From NCBI GenBank assembly GCA_002709955.1, contig PAQY01000022.1, forward strand, positions 124,001-188,000: DNA of 64,000 nt, in the 5' to 3' direction. The notes under the pieces were generated by a model. That model was not told where the DNA came from. It ran no database searches and worked only from the letters and a program-made list of their open reading frames with translations. The position numbers and the translations under genes were made by a program. This document shows, piece after piece, positions 49,343 through 59,693 of this stretch; within the stretch, counting starts at the first letter, position 1; each line of letters opens with the position of its first letter. The DNA comes from Rhodospirillaceae bacterium. GTDB taxonomy: Bacteria; Pseudomonadota; Alphaproteobacteria; UBA8366; Aestuariispiraceae.

Positions 49343-50620
49343 TTACGCAACGCGGGACTCTTTGATCGACTCTTCCAGGATATCCAGCGCTTCACTGAAG
49401 ACCGTATCTTGAATTGTGATCGGCGCCAGGAAGCGAATGACATTGCCATAAACACCACAGGTCAGAAGGATCAGACCCTTTTCCAATGCCTTGGCACGAA
49501 CCCGATTGGCAAAATCCGCGCTGGGCAGGTTGGTCTTCACATCATTGAACTCAACCGCGTTCATGAAGCCAGGCCCCCGGATATCGACAATTTCCGGCAC
49601 GGAGTCCCGCAGACTTTCCAGGCGCTGTTTCAAACGCTGGCCCAATGAATTGGCGCGATCGCACAGCTTTTCCTCGTCAATCACGTCCAGAACCGCATTT
49701 GCCGCGGCGATGCCCAATGGATTGCCGCCATAGGTGCCGCCCAGACCGCCTGGTGCGGGGCCATCCATGATCTTGGCCTTGCCGGTCACGGCTGCCAGCG
49801 GGAAACCACCCGCCAGGCTTTTCGCCATGGTCACCATATCGGGCTCAATCCCATAATGCTCCACCGCCAGCATCTTGCCGGTCCGGGCAAAGCCGGTTTG
49901 AACCTCGTCCACAATCAACAGAATGCCATGCTGGTCACACAGGGCGCGCAGGCTTTTCATGAAGCTGACAGGCGCGACGTAAAAGCCGCCTTCCCCCTGA
50001 ACAGGTTCAATCACAATCGCTGCGACCCGCTTTGGATCAACATCCGCCTTGAACAATTTATCCAGGGCCGCCATCGAATCCGCTTCGGTCACACCATGCA
50101 TTTCAACAGGGAATGGCGCATGGAAGACATCCGCAGGCATGGACCCAAAGCCCAGCTTGTACGGGGCGACCTTGCCCGTCAGGGCCATGCCCATAAAGGT
50201 CCGGCCATGGAACCCGCCGGTAAAGGCGATCACCGCATTGCGCCCGGTTGAGGCCCGCGCGATCTTGATGGAGTTTTCCAGCGCTTCCGCCCCGGTCGTG
50301 ACAAAAATCGTCTTCATCGGCTCAGACGACGGCACCAGCGCATTCAATCGCTCCGCCAGGGTCACATAATTTTCATAGGGAACGACCTGGTGGCAGGTAT
50401 GGGTGAAACGATCCAGTTGCGCCTTTACCGCCTCAATCACCTTGGGGTGACGATGGCCGGTATTCAGCACCGCAATGCCAGACGCAAAATCGATATAGCG
50501 ATTGCCCTCCGCATCCCAAATTTCTGAGTTTTCCGCGCGCTCTGCATAGATCTGGGTCATCACACCGACCCCGCGCGAAATTGCATCAACACGCCGCGCT
50601 TCAATTTCCTTATTCTGCAT
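49343..50620 (-). CDS. gabT: 4-aminobutyrate aminotransferase (class III)
   Basis: YIDFASGIAVLNTGHRHPKVIEAVKAQL; FHGRTFMGMALTGKVAPYK; LLIVDEVQTGFARTGKMLAVEHYGIEPDMVTMAKSLAGGFPLAAVTG. Confidence 0.94.
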   Translation of the reverse strand: MQNKEIEARRVDAISRGVGVMTQIYAERAENSEIWDAEGNRYIDFASGIAVLNTGHRHPKVIEAVKAQLDRFTHTCHQVVPYENYVTLAERLNALVPSSEPMKTIFVTTGAEALENSIKIARASTGRNAVIAFTGGFHGRTFMGMALTGKVAPYKLGFGSMPADVFHAPFPVEMHGVTEADSMAALDKLFKADVDPKRVAAIVIEPVQGEGGFYVAPVSFMKSLRALCDQHGILLIVDEVQTGFARTGKMLAVEHYGIEPDMVTMAKSLAGGFPLAAVTGKAKIMDGPAPGGLGGTYGGNPLGIAAANAVLDVIDEEKLCDRANSLGQRLKQRLESLRDSVPEIVDIRGPGFMNAVEFNDVKTNLPSADFANRVRAKALEKGLILLTCGVYGNVIRFLAPITIQDTVFSEALDILEESIKESRVA

Positions 50621-50769
50621 TCTTTCATTCCTTTGGGTTTCGAGGGGTTAGAATGCCCCGTGTCGAAATTCACAGTCGACATTGCATAACAATTGCTCAA
50701 TATATTTATCACCGAGGCGGTCCATCCGCAATATCACCTTAGGGACAGAATGCAGGGAGGTAAGACCAA

Positions 50770-51351
50770 GTGCGTGACGTGGATATCGGTGCAAGATTGA
50801 AGGCCTTTCGCGAGGCCCAAGACCTTTCGCAACGGCAACTTGCGCAAGTGGCGGGCGTCACTGGCTCAATGATTTCCATGATTGAACAGAACCGCACCAG
50901 CCCCTCTGTCGCGACCCTGAAAAAGATCCTGTCCGGGCTGAAAATCTCCCTGGGTGCTTTTTTTGAGGAGACCCCGGCTGATGGCGTGAAATGGCATTTC
51001 ACGCGCGCAGAGCTTGGCGAAATCAATCCAGAGATCAAACGCGGTGCCCCGCCAGAAGCCGCCAAGGCGATCAGCTTCTTACAAGTTGGTGGCGCAGGCA
51101 CCAGCGCCTTGCAAATGCTGTATGAACATTATCCGCCCGGTGCCGATACCGGCCCGGACCTTTACAGCCACGAGGCGGAAGAAGCCGGCATCGTCATCGA
51201 CGGCCAGATCGAAATCACGGTTGGCAGCGAAACCCGCCTGCTGAACACAGGCGACGCCTATCTGTTCAACAGCCGCCTGGCCCACCGTTTCCGCAACCCC
51301 GGCGACACCCCCTGCACCATCGTCAGCGCCTGCACACCCCCGACATTTTAA
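50770..51351 (+). CDS. XRE family regulator with C-terminal cupin (PuuR-like)
   Basis: GTG start; IGARLKAFREAQDLSQRQLAQVAGVTGSMISMIEQNRTSPSVATLKKIL; cupin SHEAEEAGIVIDGQIEITVGSETRLLNTGDAYLFNSRLAHRFRNPGDTPCTIVSACTPP. Confidence 0.93.
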   Translation: MRDVDIGARLKAFREAQDLSQRQLAQVAGVTGSMISMIEQNRTSPSVATLKKILSGLKISLGAFFEETPADGVKWHFTRAELGEINPEIKRGAPPEAAKAISFLQVGGAGTSALQMLYEHYPPGADTGPDLYSHEAEEAGIVIDGQIEITVGSETRLLNTGDAYLFNSRLAHRFRNPGDTPCTIVSACTPPTF

Positions 51352-51422
51352 GAATGTCGTTCAGGTGAACGGGCCGTTGTGCCCCCCCTTTGCAAAAATG
51401 ATATCCCATCAATCCCACAATC

Positions 51423-51526
51423 CTCATCCTGAGGAGGCGCATCAGCGCCGTCTCGAAGGAGGGGCTGTAAGTCCTGTGATTTCAGATAGATCATCCTTCG
51501 AGACGCTTCGCTCCTCAGGATGAGGG
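51423..51526. repeat. Dispersed inverted-repeat element, copy B
   Basis: ctcatcctgaggaggcgc...gccgtctcgaaggagg...tcatccttcgagacgcttcgctcctcaggatgag; termini ctcatcctgaggag/ctcctcaggatgag. Confidence 0.7.
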
Positions 51527-51532
51527 GCCCCC

Positions 51533-52465
51533 TCACCGATCTGCGGTGAAAACGGTCCAGTTCATGGCAGTCGAGAGGCGTTCCAGGGCGATGGTGCCCA
51601 GTTTGGAATTGCCGACTTCATTCAGGCCGGGTGACCAGACGGCGATGGAGGCCTTGCCGGGGACGATGGCCAGAATGCCGCCGCCGACGCCGGATTTTCC
51701 GGGGATGCCGACACGGAAGGCGAAATCGCCCGATGCATCGTAATGCCCGCAGGTCAGCATCAAGGCATTGATGCGCCGCGCCCTGGCCTGGGACACGACA
51801 TAGCCACCATCAGGATGCCGCCCGTCCAGCATCAGAAACCGCCCGGCCAGGGCAAGCTGCTGGCAGTTCATCTCTATGGCACATTGATGGAAATACGTGC
51901 CCAGAACCCGGTCCACAGGGTTTTCCAGATTGCCAAAGGCGCGGATATAATTGGCCAACGCGATGTTGCGGAAACCTGTTTCCGCCTCTGACTTTGCAAT
52001 TTCCTCATTGATTGTAATGGTATCATCGCCGGACAGATATCGCATGAAGCGGATGATCTCCCCAATCGCCTCCTTGGCATGATGGCCCGCCAGATTGACA
52101 TCATTGATGACAATCGCCCCGGCATTGATGAAGGGGTTGCGGGGAATGCCCTGTTCCCGTTCCAACTGAACGATGGAATTGAAGGCAGAGCCAGACGGTT
52201 CCCGCCCGACCCGCTTCCACAGGTGATCGCCAATCTTGCCCAGCGCCAGGGTCAGCGAGAAGACTTTTGAAATTGACTGGATAGAGAAACCGATATCGGC
52301 ATCGCCACCGGTCAGCATCTCCCCCTGTGCGGTTGCTACGGCGATGGCGAAACGGGACGGGTTGGCACTGGCGAGCCCTGGAATATAGGTCGCAACCTTC
52401 CCCCGGTCCTCAACGCTGCGCATATCCGTAACGATTTGATCAATGATGCCTTGCAGATCAGTCAC
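51533..52465 (-). CDS. glsA: Glutaminase
   Basis: [79 protein letters not shown]. Confidence 0.95.
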   Translation of the reverse strand: MTDLQGIIDQIVTDMRSVEDRGKVATYIPGLASANPSRFAIAVATAQGEMLTGGDADIGFSIQSISKVFSLTLALGKIGDHLWKRVGREPSGSAFNSIVQLEREQGIPRNPFINAGAIVINDVNLAGHHAKEAIGEIIRFMRYLSGDDTITINEEIAKSEAETGFRNIALANYIRAFGNLENPVDRVLGTYFHQCAIEMNCQQLALAGRFLMLDGRHPDGGYVVSQARARRINALMLTCGHYDASGDFAFRVGIPGKSGVGGGILAIVPGKASIAVWSPGLNEVGNSKLGTIALERLSTAMNWTVFTADR

Positions 52466-53969
52466 AATAGGGGCCTTGAAGATCGCCAGCCGCGATGCGG
52501 TGCGCCAGCGTCATAATATCCCCCCCCAAGGGCCGATCTTCCACCAAGGGGGCGGAGGTTTCGCGAATCCGTGACAGACAATCGGTCAGCCAAGGGCCCA
52601 TCTGATCCGCTGTGCCCCGCAATTCCACCGCCTGGGCCGCAACGATCAGCTCTATTGCCGTCAACATTCTTGCATGGTCAATCACCTGTGCCAGGGCACT
52701 GACCGCCGTGGGGGAATTGGTCAGACAATCTTCCACCCCATTGGCGTTGATGCTGGGCCACAGGGCAACCGGTTGCGCCGCATGCTGGACTTCTGACAGC
52801 AGCGATTCCACGACCTTCATCACCGGGGCAAAACCATTGGACCCGCTTTGCGACTGTGCCAGGAATGTCGGCAGATCACTGAATACGGGATTTAAGTGTT
52901 TTGACACCCGCGCGACCTGGGCGACCGTGACATGCACGAAAGCCCGGCTGATCGCTTCAATAACGTGAGTCAATTCAGCGGTGAAATAGGCCCCGCCTGA
53001 TACGATCCGATCCTCTGCCAATAATGTCACCGGGTTGTCGCTGGACCCGTTGAGTTCAATTTCCACCGTGATCCGCGCGACATCCAGTGCCGCCGCCAGC
53101 GTCCCGTGGATCTGGGGAATATTGCGCAGAGAGATCGGATCCTGTAGACGCCGGGCGGTTCCTTCCTGATACAACAGGCTGCCCTGTAACTTCGCATGCA
53201 GGTCCGCCGCCGCACGGCTTTGACCCGGCAGCGGCTTTGCCCCCAGAACACCGTCGGAGATCGGGGCCAGATTGGCGCGAAACGCCTCCATCGACAGCGC
53301 CCCTGCTGATTGCAGCGCATCGAAGACAGCTTCTGCCTGTGACACGGCAAGGGCCGCAGCGCCAGCGGCGCAACTGGAATGATTGGCTAGGGCCAGACCA
53401 TCGCGGGGGCCCAGGACCAGCGGCTCTATGCCATGGTCCCGCATCATTTGCGCGGCAGGTCCAGTCTTACCATCAGCGTTCTGCATCTCCCCCTGCCCCG
53501 TCAGGCACAGGCCGATCGTGGCATTGCGGATCAGATCCGCCGCCCCGATGGAGCCCAAGGACCCCACTACCGGTGTCAGCCCTGCATTCAGGCAGGCCAG
53601 TAAGTGATGGGCAATGGCGGGGCTGGCCCCGGAATACCCTTTCAGTAGGGTGTTCAGCCGCACGATCATGCTGGCCCGGATGTTTTCCACCCGGTCGGGC
53701 GGCCCGACTGCATGGGCGCGACCCAGCAGGGTCTGTTGCGAAAAATCCGCCAGAGTCTTGGCATCCAGGACTTCGGTCACACGCGCGCCCAGGCCCGTTG
53801 TGACGCCATAGACCGGAACCTTATCCTCAATCGCCCGGTCGATCAGGCGGCGCGCCCGTGCCATCTCTGAAAGACCCGCCGGATCCAGTTCCAGCGGGCG
53901 CCCCATAACCGCCGCTTGGGCCAGGTCTTCAATGGTAAGGGACCGACCATCCAGAACCAGCGGGGTCAT
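52458..53969 (-). CDS. Aromatic amino acid/histidine ammonia-lyase homologue lacking the Ala-Ser-Gly MIO triad
   Basis: [58 protein letters not shown] site reads [21 protein letters not shown] instead of GSVGASGDL. Confidence 0.88.
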   Translation of the reverse strand: MTPLVLDGRSLTIEDLAQAAVMGRPLELDPAGLSEMARARRLIDRAIEDKVPVYGVTTGLGARVTEVLDAKTLADFSQQTLLGRAHAVGPPDRVENIRASMIVRLNTLLKGYSGASPAIAHHLLACLNAGLTPVVGSLGSIGAADLIRNATIGLCLTGQGEMQNADGKTGPAAQMMRDHGIEPLVLGPRDGLALANHSSCAAGAAALAVSQAEAVFDALQSAGALSMEAFRANLAPISDGVLGAKPLPGQSRAAADLHAKLQGSLLYQEGTARRLQDPISLRNIPQIHGTLAAALDVARITVEIELNGSSDNPVTLLAEDRIVSGGAYFTAELTHVIEAISRAFVHVTVAQVARVSKHLNPVFSDLPTFLAQSQSGSNGFAPVMKVVESLLSEVQHAAQPVALWPSINANGVEDCLTNSPTAVSALAQVIDHARMLTAIELIVAAQAVELRGTADQMGPWLTDCLSRIRETSAPLVEDRPLGGDIMTLAHRIAAGDLQGPYCD

Positions 53970-53970
53970 A

Positions 53971-54978
53971 TCAGTCTTCCCGATACAGCAGATTCTGTGT
54001 CACGCCCATGGACCGGGCCTTTTCCAGAATGGCCGCCCCCAGCGCGATATCACCCGTCGACATGCCGCGATGCCAGAACAGGATCGTCTCCTCATCGGAC
54101 TCACGTCCCGGCTTCAGGCCCGCCGCAATTTCACCTATTTCCGCATAGAAGCTTTCTTCGGTGATTTTCCCAGCATTGATCTGTGGGCGCAGCGCGCCCA
54201 GGCTGCCTGCCCGCATTTGGCCCAGATCATCCATCACGAATTTATCGAAACCATCGGTGAAATCCAGCGGCAGGCTGCTCATCGTGCCATAGGGAACGAC
54301 CAGCGTGCCAGGCTTGACCCAGGACCGCTGAAACATCGGTGTAGGTTCGTTCAGCCGGGTGGCTTCGATCATGATATCGGCGTCTTTCAGACAGGTTTCC
54401 CAATCTTCCGTGACGATTACTTTCTTGCCCAGATCCCGGCTCAGCTTCTCCCCGAAGGCATCGCGGCTTTCCTTGCGGCGGGAATGGACGCGGATTTCTT
54501 CGAAATCAAACAGATGATCCAACAGGCGGACATTCCAATAGGCCGTGCCGCGCGCCCCGACATGGCCCAGCACACGCGGGTTCTTCGGTGCCAGCCATTT
54601 CGCACCCAGTGCCGTCAAGGCGCCCGTGCGCATATCGGTGATCCCTGCCGCATCAATCACCGCCTTTGGCATGCCGGTGCGAGGGTCGAACAAATTCAGC
54701 AGCGCCAGTTCCGACGGCAGTCCATGCTTATAATTATCGACATAATCGCCAACGATCTTCACCCCGGCATAGCCCAGCGGCTCAACATAACCACGCAGCA
54801 CGTTGAAATGGCCATTAAAGGCGGGATCGGGCGTCAGATGCATGCGGGGCTCGATCACCGTTTTGCCCTGCCCGGCTGCGATCAATCCCTGTTCAATCGC
54901 CGCCAGTATTTCCTCATCCGTCAGCGCAACTGCATCAATTTCCGCCTTGCCCAGATACTCAATCTCATGCCGTGCCAT
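53971..54978 (-). CDS. Ornithine cyclodeaminase / mu-crystallin family protein
   Basis: GKTVIEPRMHLTPD; LFDPRTGMPKAVIDAAGITDMRTGALTALGAKWLAPKNPRVLGHVGARGTAYWNVRLL. Confidence 0.9.
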   Translation of the reverse strand: MARHEIEYLGKAEIDAVALTDEEILAAIEQGLIAAGQGKTVIEPRMHLTPDPAFNGHFNVLRGYVEPLGYAGVKIVGDYVDNYKHGLPSELALLNLFDPRTGMPKAVIDAAGITDMRTGALTALGAKWLAPKNPRVLGHVGARGTAYWNVRLLDHLFDFEEIRVHSRRKESRDAFGEKLSRDLGKKVIVTEDWETCLKDADIMIEATRLNEPTPMFQRSWVKPGTLVVPYGTMSSLPLDFTDGFDKFVMDDLGQMRAGSLGALRPQINAGKITEESFYAEIGEIAAGLKPGRESDEETILFWHRGMSTGDIALGAAILEKARSMGVTQNLLYRED

Positions 54979-55221
54979 ACCAAATCCCTACATTGCTATC
55001 GGTTGATTACTCGCTTCCTAGAAAGCAACGAAATCATCGTGATGTCAAAGTGGTCAGTGATATTTTTTAGACGGCATTAATAGTCCGCCCAGATCATCAC
55101 AACACAAAAGGAAAGGTGAGCAGACACCAGCCCGGTCAGGCGGAAGGGTGCAGCAGGCTGGCTGGCACTTTGGCTGGCTTGCCTGCTGCGTGACGACCAA
55201 GCGGGTCGAGACGGTATCAAC

Positions 55222-55878
55222 TCACTGTTGGAATTCAGCCCCGATCAACAGTTCCCATTTGACCCACTGATCTGGGCCGATGAATTGGCGGGCCTGATGC
55301 AGACCATCGCGGCGTATCTTACCAGCCGCCGCCTTTTTGTCCTCTGCGCTGAGGTCGGAGGACCGGTGGATGCCGGACAATTTCTCACCCATGGACCGGG
55401 CCAGAGCGTTCAGATCTTTACGCTGCGTGGGCGTCAACTTCAGGTATTCCACAACAGTCGGGCGATCAAATGCCCGGATTCCAAATGTCTGCATTTCAAT
55501 TTGTTGGAGGCGTTCGTATTGAGACGCATTCATAACGCTGGCCAGCCCATCAAATGTATCTTTATTGACGGATATGAAGACCTGTTTCACCAAAGGTACT
55601 CGTTCCGCCTTGGTCTCCGGGCTTAGCGCCTTATCAAAAGCCGCACGATGCTTTTCCAAAACATCGTTGGAAACGGCCTGAGCTGACTGGGCCTGCTGAT
55701 CCGTGAGACCCAGATATTCAATCACCGCCTGATCGTGCAGCAACCGGTTCAGGTGCCCGCGGTTGCCATCCGGGCCGGGAGGGGCAGACACGGAAGGTTG
55801 CGGCAACAGCGCGACCGACACCAAAAGAATGGCTGCCATGCAAGATTTAAATAGTGTGCGGTTGGGTGACATATTCAA
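55222..55878 (-). CDS. Periplasmic LTXXQ/Spy-like protein (tentative)
   Basis: Signal peptide; two LTxxQ motifs (YLGLTDQQAQ, YLKLTPTQRK); downstream of the TonB receptor gene. Confidence 0.55.
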   Translation of the reverse strand: MNMSPNRTLFKSCMAAILLVSVALLPQPSVSAPPGPDGNRGHLNRLLHDQAVIEYLGLTDQQAQSAQAVSNDVLEKHRAAFDKALSPETKAERVPLVKQVFISVNKDTFDGLASVMNASQYERLQQIEMQTFGIRAFDRPTVVEYLKLTPTQRKDLNALARSMGEKLSGIHRSSDLSAEDKKAAAGKIRRDGLHQARQFIGPDQWVKWELLIGAEFQQ

Positions 55879-55925
55879 CTCCTATGATTATGGGACTGTG
55901 TTTGTCAGGTCAGTTGCCGGATGGA

Positions 55926-58352
55926 TCAGAATGTGAAATTGGCATTCAGGAAGATTGAACGGGGCAGACCCTGGTTTGAGAAGACACCGCTGGAGCCAGA
56001 CACATAATCTTCATCCAGGATATTTTCGGCCCTGAGGCGCAGATCCAACCCGTCCCGCTGCCATCCAATGTTGAAGTCCACGCGTGAATAGTCAGGCAGG
56101 GTGAAGGAGTTTTCGTTATCACCTTGACGGTCGCGGACATAGATGTAGCCGAGGCCGACATCCAAAGGACCGATATCTGTCGGAACTTCATAGTTCAGCA
56201 TGGCTGTCGCCTTGTGCGTCGGCACGTTGGCGGGGATGTTGCCCTCATATTGGGCAGATGTGGTGAATTCTGAGTTCAGATAGCTGTACCCACCGACGAC
56301 GCTGAGTTGATCCGTTACATTTCCAACTAATTCCAGCTCTGCCCCCCTTACAAGCTGGTCACCGGTAACAATGGACAAGGACCGATCATTGGGGTCTGTT
56401 TCAATCTGGTTGGTCTGTTCGATCTGGAAGACGGAGACGGTCGATGCCAGCGCGTCATCAAACCACTCACTTTTCAAGCCAACTTCGAATTGTTCGCCCA
56501 TCGAAAACGGGACGGGGCCACCCGTGTTCAATGTGCCAACCTGCGGGGTCAGCGATGTTGAGTAGCTGACGAAGGGATTGAGCCAACTGTTCTGATTGAA
56601 AATCGCACCGATCGAATAATCCAACGACGTGTCATTGCCATCATCAGCGTTGAAAGAGGTTGTGACATCGGTGTACCGAAGACCCCCAAACACTTTCAGT
56701 TTTGAGCCGACCTTGGCGAAGTTCTGCAGGTATATCCCATCTTCTTCGATGGCCCATTCGATGCTGCGCGTATAGGGACCCAGACTGCCGACTGAGGTAA
56801 ATACTGGATTTGTGGGAGAGATCGTGCCGCGCAGGGTGCGCTGAACCCGCTGACTTTCATAGGTTTCGTTGCGATGCGTAAAGCCAATCGTGGTCGTGTT
56901 CGAGACGCCACCCAGACTGTAATCGCCACGCAATTCCGCCTTGGCTTCTTTATGCTCAAAATCCGTGTTGAACCGAATAATGTCGCGATCAAGCAGCGTA
57001 TTCCTGGTCGGGGCCGTTCGGGTATTGGCGGAGTCCCAAAGGGCGTCGACGCTGTTCATGCCGTAACTGCCACCCAGGAATACCGACCATTGATCCGTGA
57101 CCGGATGTGTAATGTTCCCGGTGATGATGTTATTGGTCTGATCCGTGAAGCTGTCATCGCTGACCAGGGACGGACCGTGGAATCCGAAAGTTCCATCGCT
57201 GAACCGCAGGATACCGGGGTCTGCGACATTCTCCTGCTGGCTGAATTCATAAGACAGGTCGACCCGGGTTCCAGAGTCGTTCTTCCAGGCGAGCTGAGGA
57301 TTCAGAATGTAACGGTTGTCATAGCTGTTATCATGGCTTTCGCCGGTGAACGTCTGGTTGGCTTGCTGAGCCGTCGCGATCAGGCGGTAGGCAACATTGT
57401 CGGCATCCGGGATTGGCCCCGTCAAATCCACAGAGCCCCGCCGTGTGTCGAAGCTGCCAGCACTGACCGACACTTTATTTTGCGCCTCAAACATCGGCTT
57501 TTTGGACCGGTAGCTCACGATCCCGCCGGGCGATGCCGTCCCATAAAGCAGGGATGACGTGCCCTTCAACACCTCAACGCGCTCATATAAAGAGCGATCA
57601 AAGTGATAGCGACGGCTGGCCGGGCGATGACCGTCGATATAAACGGAATTTGACCGGGATCCCAGGCTCCCTCCCCTGGTCGTCGATGACTCGAACCCTC
57701 GGATTGTGAAGGTGTTGGTCATTGAAGACCCTGTCGCCCCAGGGGCAGTACCAGGGATATACTGCAGAATATCTTCAAGCCGCTGCGCGTTTATGCGCTC
57801 CAGCGTGTCTGATGACATGACGTTTACGGTCGCGGGGGTTTCAATCAGCGGCACGGGCACATTCGTCGCGCTGCCAGAACCGAAGGCGCGGAATCCTTCA
57901 TATGCTGGATCGTTCCGCCCTTCGACGGTGACTGGATCAAGCACAATGGCACCATCGGCATTCTGGCTGACTCTTTCGATGGCAACCGTTGATCCCGCCA
58001 TCGTATAGATGAGGCCACTGCCTGCCAGGAGTTGGCGCAACGCCTGCTCGCTGGTCATTATGCCCTGCACGGCGGGGGCAGAGACGCTGCGTGCGACCGT
58101 CCCGTCGACCGTGACCTGGACGCCGGACTGTTGGCCAAAGGCGACCAGGGCGTCGGTCAGGGGTTGGGCCGGAATGTCAAAATCTTGCTCCCCTTGAAGC
58201 TGGGCAACTTTGGGCGTCGCTGCCATGGCTTGTTGTGCCAGTGCCGGGGACACCGCAAGGGGCGTCACCAGAGCCGTTGTTACCATCAGTGCGGCGACCA
58301 GAGCCATTCCCCGATTGCCAGCACATGCACGCATCTTTACCCCCACCATCAC
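55926..58352 (-). CDS. TonB-dependent siderophore receptor with STN signalling domain
   Basis: N-terminal STN-like FDIPAQPLTDALVAFGQQSGVQVTVDG; plug PATVNVMSSDTLERINAQRLEDILQYIPG; RVEVLKGTSSLLYGTASPGGIV; C-terminal beta barrel ending NANFTF. Confidence 0.94.
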   Translation of the reverse strand: MMVGVKMRACAGNRGMALVAALMVTTALVTPLAVSPALAQQAMAATPKVAQLQGEQDFDIPAQPLTDALVAFGQQSGVQVTVDGTVARSVSAPAVQGIMTSEQALRQLLAGSGLIYTMAGSTVAIERVSQNADGAIVLDPVTVEGRNDPAYEGFRAFGSGSATNVPVPLIETPATVNVMSSDTLERINAQRLEDILQYIPGTAPGATGSSMTNTFTIRGFESSTTRGGSLGSRSNSVYIDGHRPASRRYHFDRSLYERVEVLKGTSSLLYGTASPGGIVSYRSKKPMFEAQNKVSVSAGSFDTRRGSVDLTGPIPDADNVAYRLIATAQQANQTFTGESHDNSYDNRYILNPQLAWKNDSGTRVDLSYEFSQQENVADPGILRFSDGTFGFHGPSLVSDDSFTDQTNNIITGNITHPVTDQWSVFLGGSYGMNSVDALWDSANTRTAPTRNTLLDRDIIRFNTDFEHKEAKAELRGDYSLGGVSNTTTIGFTHRNETYESQRVQRTLRGTISPTNPVFTSVGSLGPYTRSIEWAIEEDGIYLQNFAKVGSKLKVFGGLRYTDVTTSFNADDGNDTSLDYSIGAIFNQNSWLNPFVSYSTSLTPQVGTLNTGGPVPFSMGEQFEVGLKSEWFDDALASTVSVFQIEQTNQIETDPNDRSLSIVTGDQLVRGAELELVGNVTDQLSVVGGYSYLNSEFTTSAQYEGNIPANVPTHKATAMLNYEVPTDIGPLDVGLGYIYVRDRQGDNENSFTLPDYSRVDFNIGWQRDGLDLRLRAENILDEDYVSGSSGVFSNQGLPRSIFLNANFTF

Positions 58353-58510
58353 ACCAAATCTCCGCCTTTAAGTGTCATTTCGACAGCGACCGCACTCAGT
58401 TTAGTATTGAGAATGCGTCGCAATATCGTCTCTATAGAGGGAACGTCGGCAGAAAGGGGTTTTCTCAAAAAAAGTTTGGATTTTCTGAAAAAACGTAAAT
58501 TCAGTCGCCT

Positions 58511-59575
58511 TTAGGACCTGGAAACAATGACCAGCCAGGGCGTGATGCGCCGCACAACGGCATTCTGGGCCCGGGCGATACCGCGCAGCGCCTCCACCGG
58601 ATCGGTGAGGTTGTAAACACCAGTGACAGATTGCGCGGCCAGGACATCATCGGTGACGATGATCTTACCAGTGTAATACCGGCGCAATTGATCAACAACA
58701 ATGCCCAGCGGTTCATCGCGGGCGACAAGCTGGTTTTGCCGCCAGGCGGCAACCTGCTGCACCGGGCCATCGCTGCGCCTGGTGCGGCCCGACGCATTGA
58801 CACGAACTGCCTGTCCCGCTGTTAGGGTTTCAGTCACGGGGGGATCGACCGCCCCTGCATCCACGCGCACCACCCCCTGTGAAACTGCAATATCCGTTTC
58901 ATCCACCCCGCGCCGCACGTCAAAGGCGGTGCCGAGCACGGTAACAGTGATGGCCTGTACCGCCACCTGGAATGGACGGTCCGGGTTGGAGGAGACATCA
59001 AAATAGGCCTCTCCCGCCAGAAGCTGGATTTGCCGGTCACCGGGCGTGTATGTGACGGAAATCGCACTTTCCGGTGCCAGGGTTACCAGGCTGTCATCCG
59101 CAAGGCGCACAGTTCTGGTTTCCGCCGTGCCGGTCGCATAGTCCGAACGCAAATCCCGTAAAACATCTGGCCCCATGACAGCAATCATAAGACAGGCTGC
59201 CACCGCACTTGCACCAAGCGCCATCCCCTGGCGGCGACTGAAACGCCGTGTGTGGCGATGGGGGACCAAGTGGTGGATTTCTGACCGGCGATCCTGTGGA
59301 ATAGGGTCCGATACAGACGAGGGTTGCCCCATCTCCCGGCGCATATCTGCCAGCATTGGCCGCCATTGATCCGCATAGACCGGCACCGCCTGATCCATAG
59401 CCTCAGACGCGCGCTGCATTTCCTGCCATGCGGCCTTATTGACCGGATGCGCGTTCAGCCAGACCTCAAAGGCGGTGTTCAGGGCGGCGTCATCCGGGTC
59501 GTCCTTCAGCAGGATCATCCATTCCGTTGCCTCCCGTGACGCCTGTTTTTTATCGGGAACTTCATTCTCAGCCAT
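58511..59575 (-). CDS. FecR family anti-sigma/signal transducer
   Basis: N-terminal ATEWMILLKDDPDDAALNTAFEVWLNAHPVNKAAWQEMQ; TRTVRLADDSLVTLAPESAISVTYTPGDRQIQLLAGEAYFDVSSNPDRPFQV. Confidence 0.93.
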   Translation of the reverse strand: MAENEVPDKKQASREATEWMILLKDDPDDAALNTAFEVWLNAHPVNKAAWQEMQRASEAMDQAVPVYADQWRPMLADMRREMGQPSSVSDPIPQDRRSEIHHLVPHRHTRRFSRRQGMALGASAVAACLMIAVMGPDVLRDLRSDYATGTAETRTVRLADDSLVTLAPESAISVTYTPGDRQIQLLAGEAYFDVSSNPDRPFQVAVQAITVTVLGTAFDVRRGVDETDIAVSQGVVRVDAGAVDPPVTETLTAGQAVRVNASGRTRRSDGPVQQVAAWRQNQLVARDEPLGIVVDQLRRYYTGKIIVTDDVLAAQSVTGVYNLTDPVEALRGIARAQNAVVRRITPWLVIVSRS

Positions 59576-59693
59576 GCCATACCCTTAACCCTGACCAAAT
59601 CTGGACAGATCGTCCATGATCGTCGCGGGGCGTCCTATACATACAACGTATTTGGCCCCATATTTTCTCAAAAAGCACCTGACATGGGAATGG

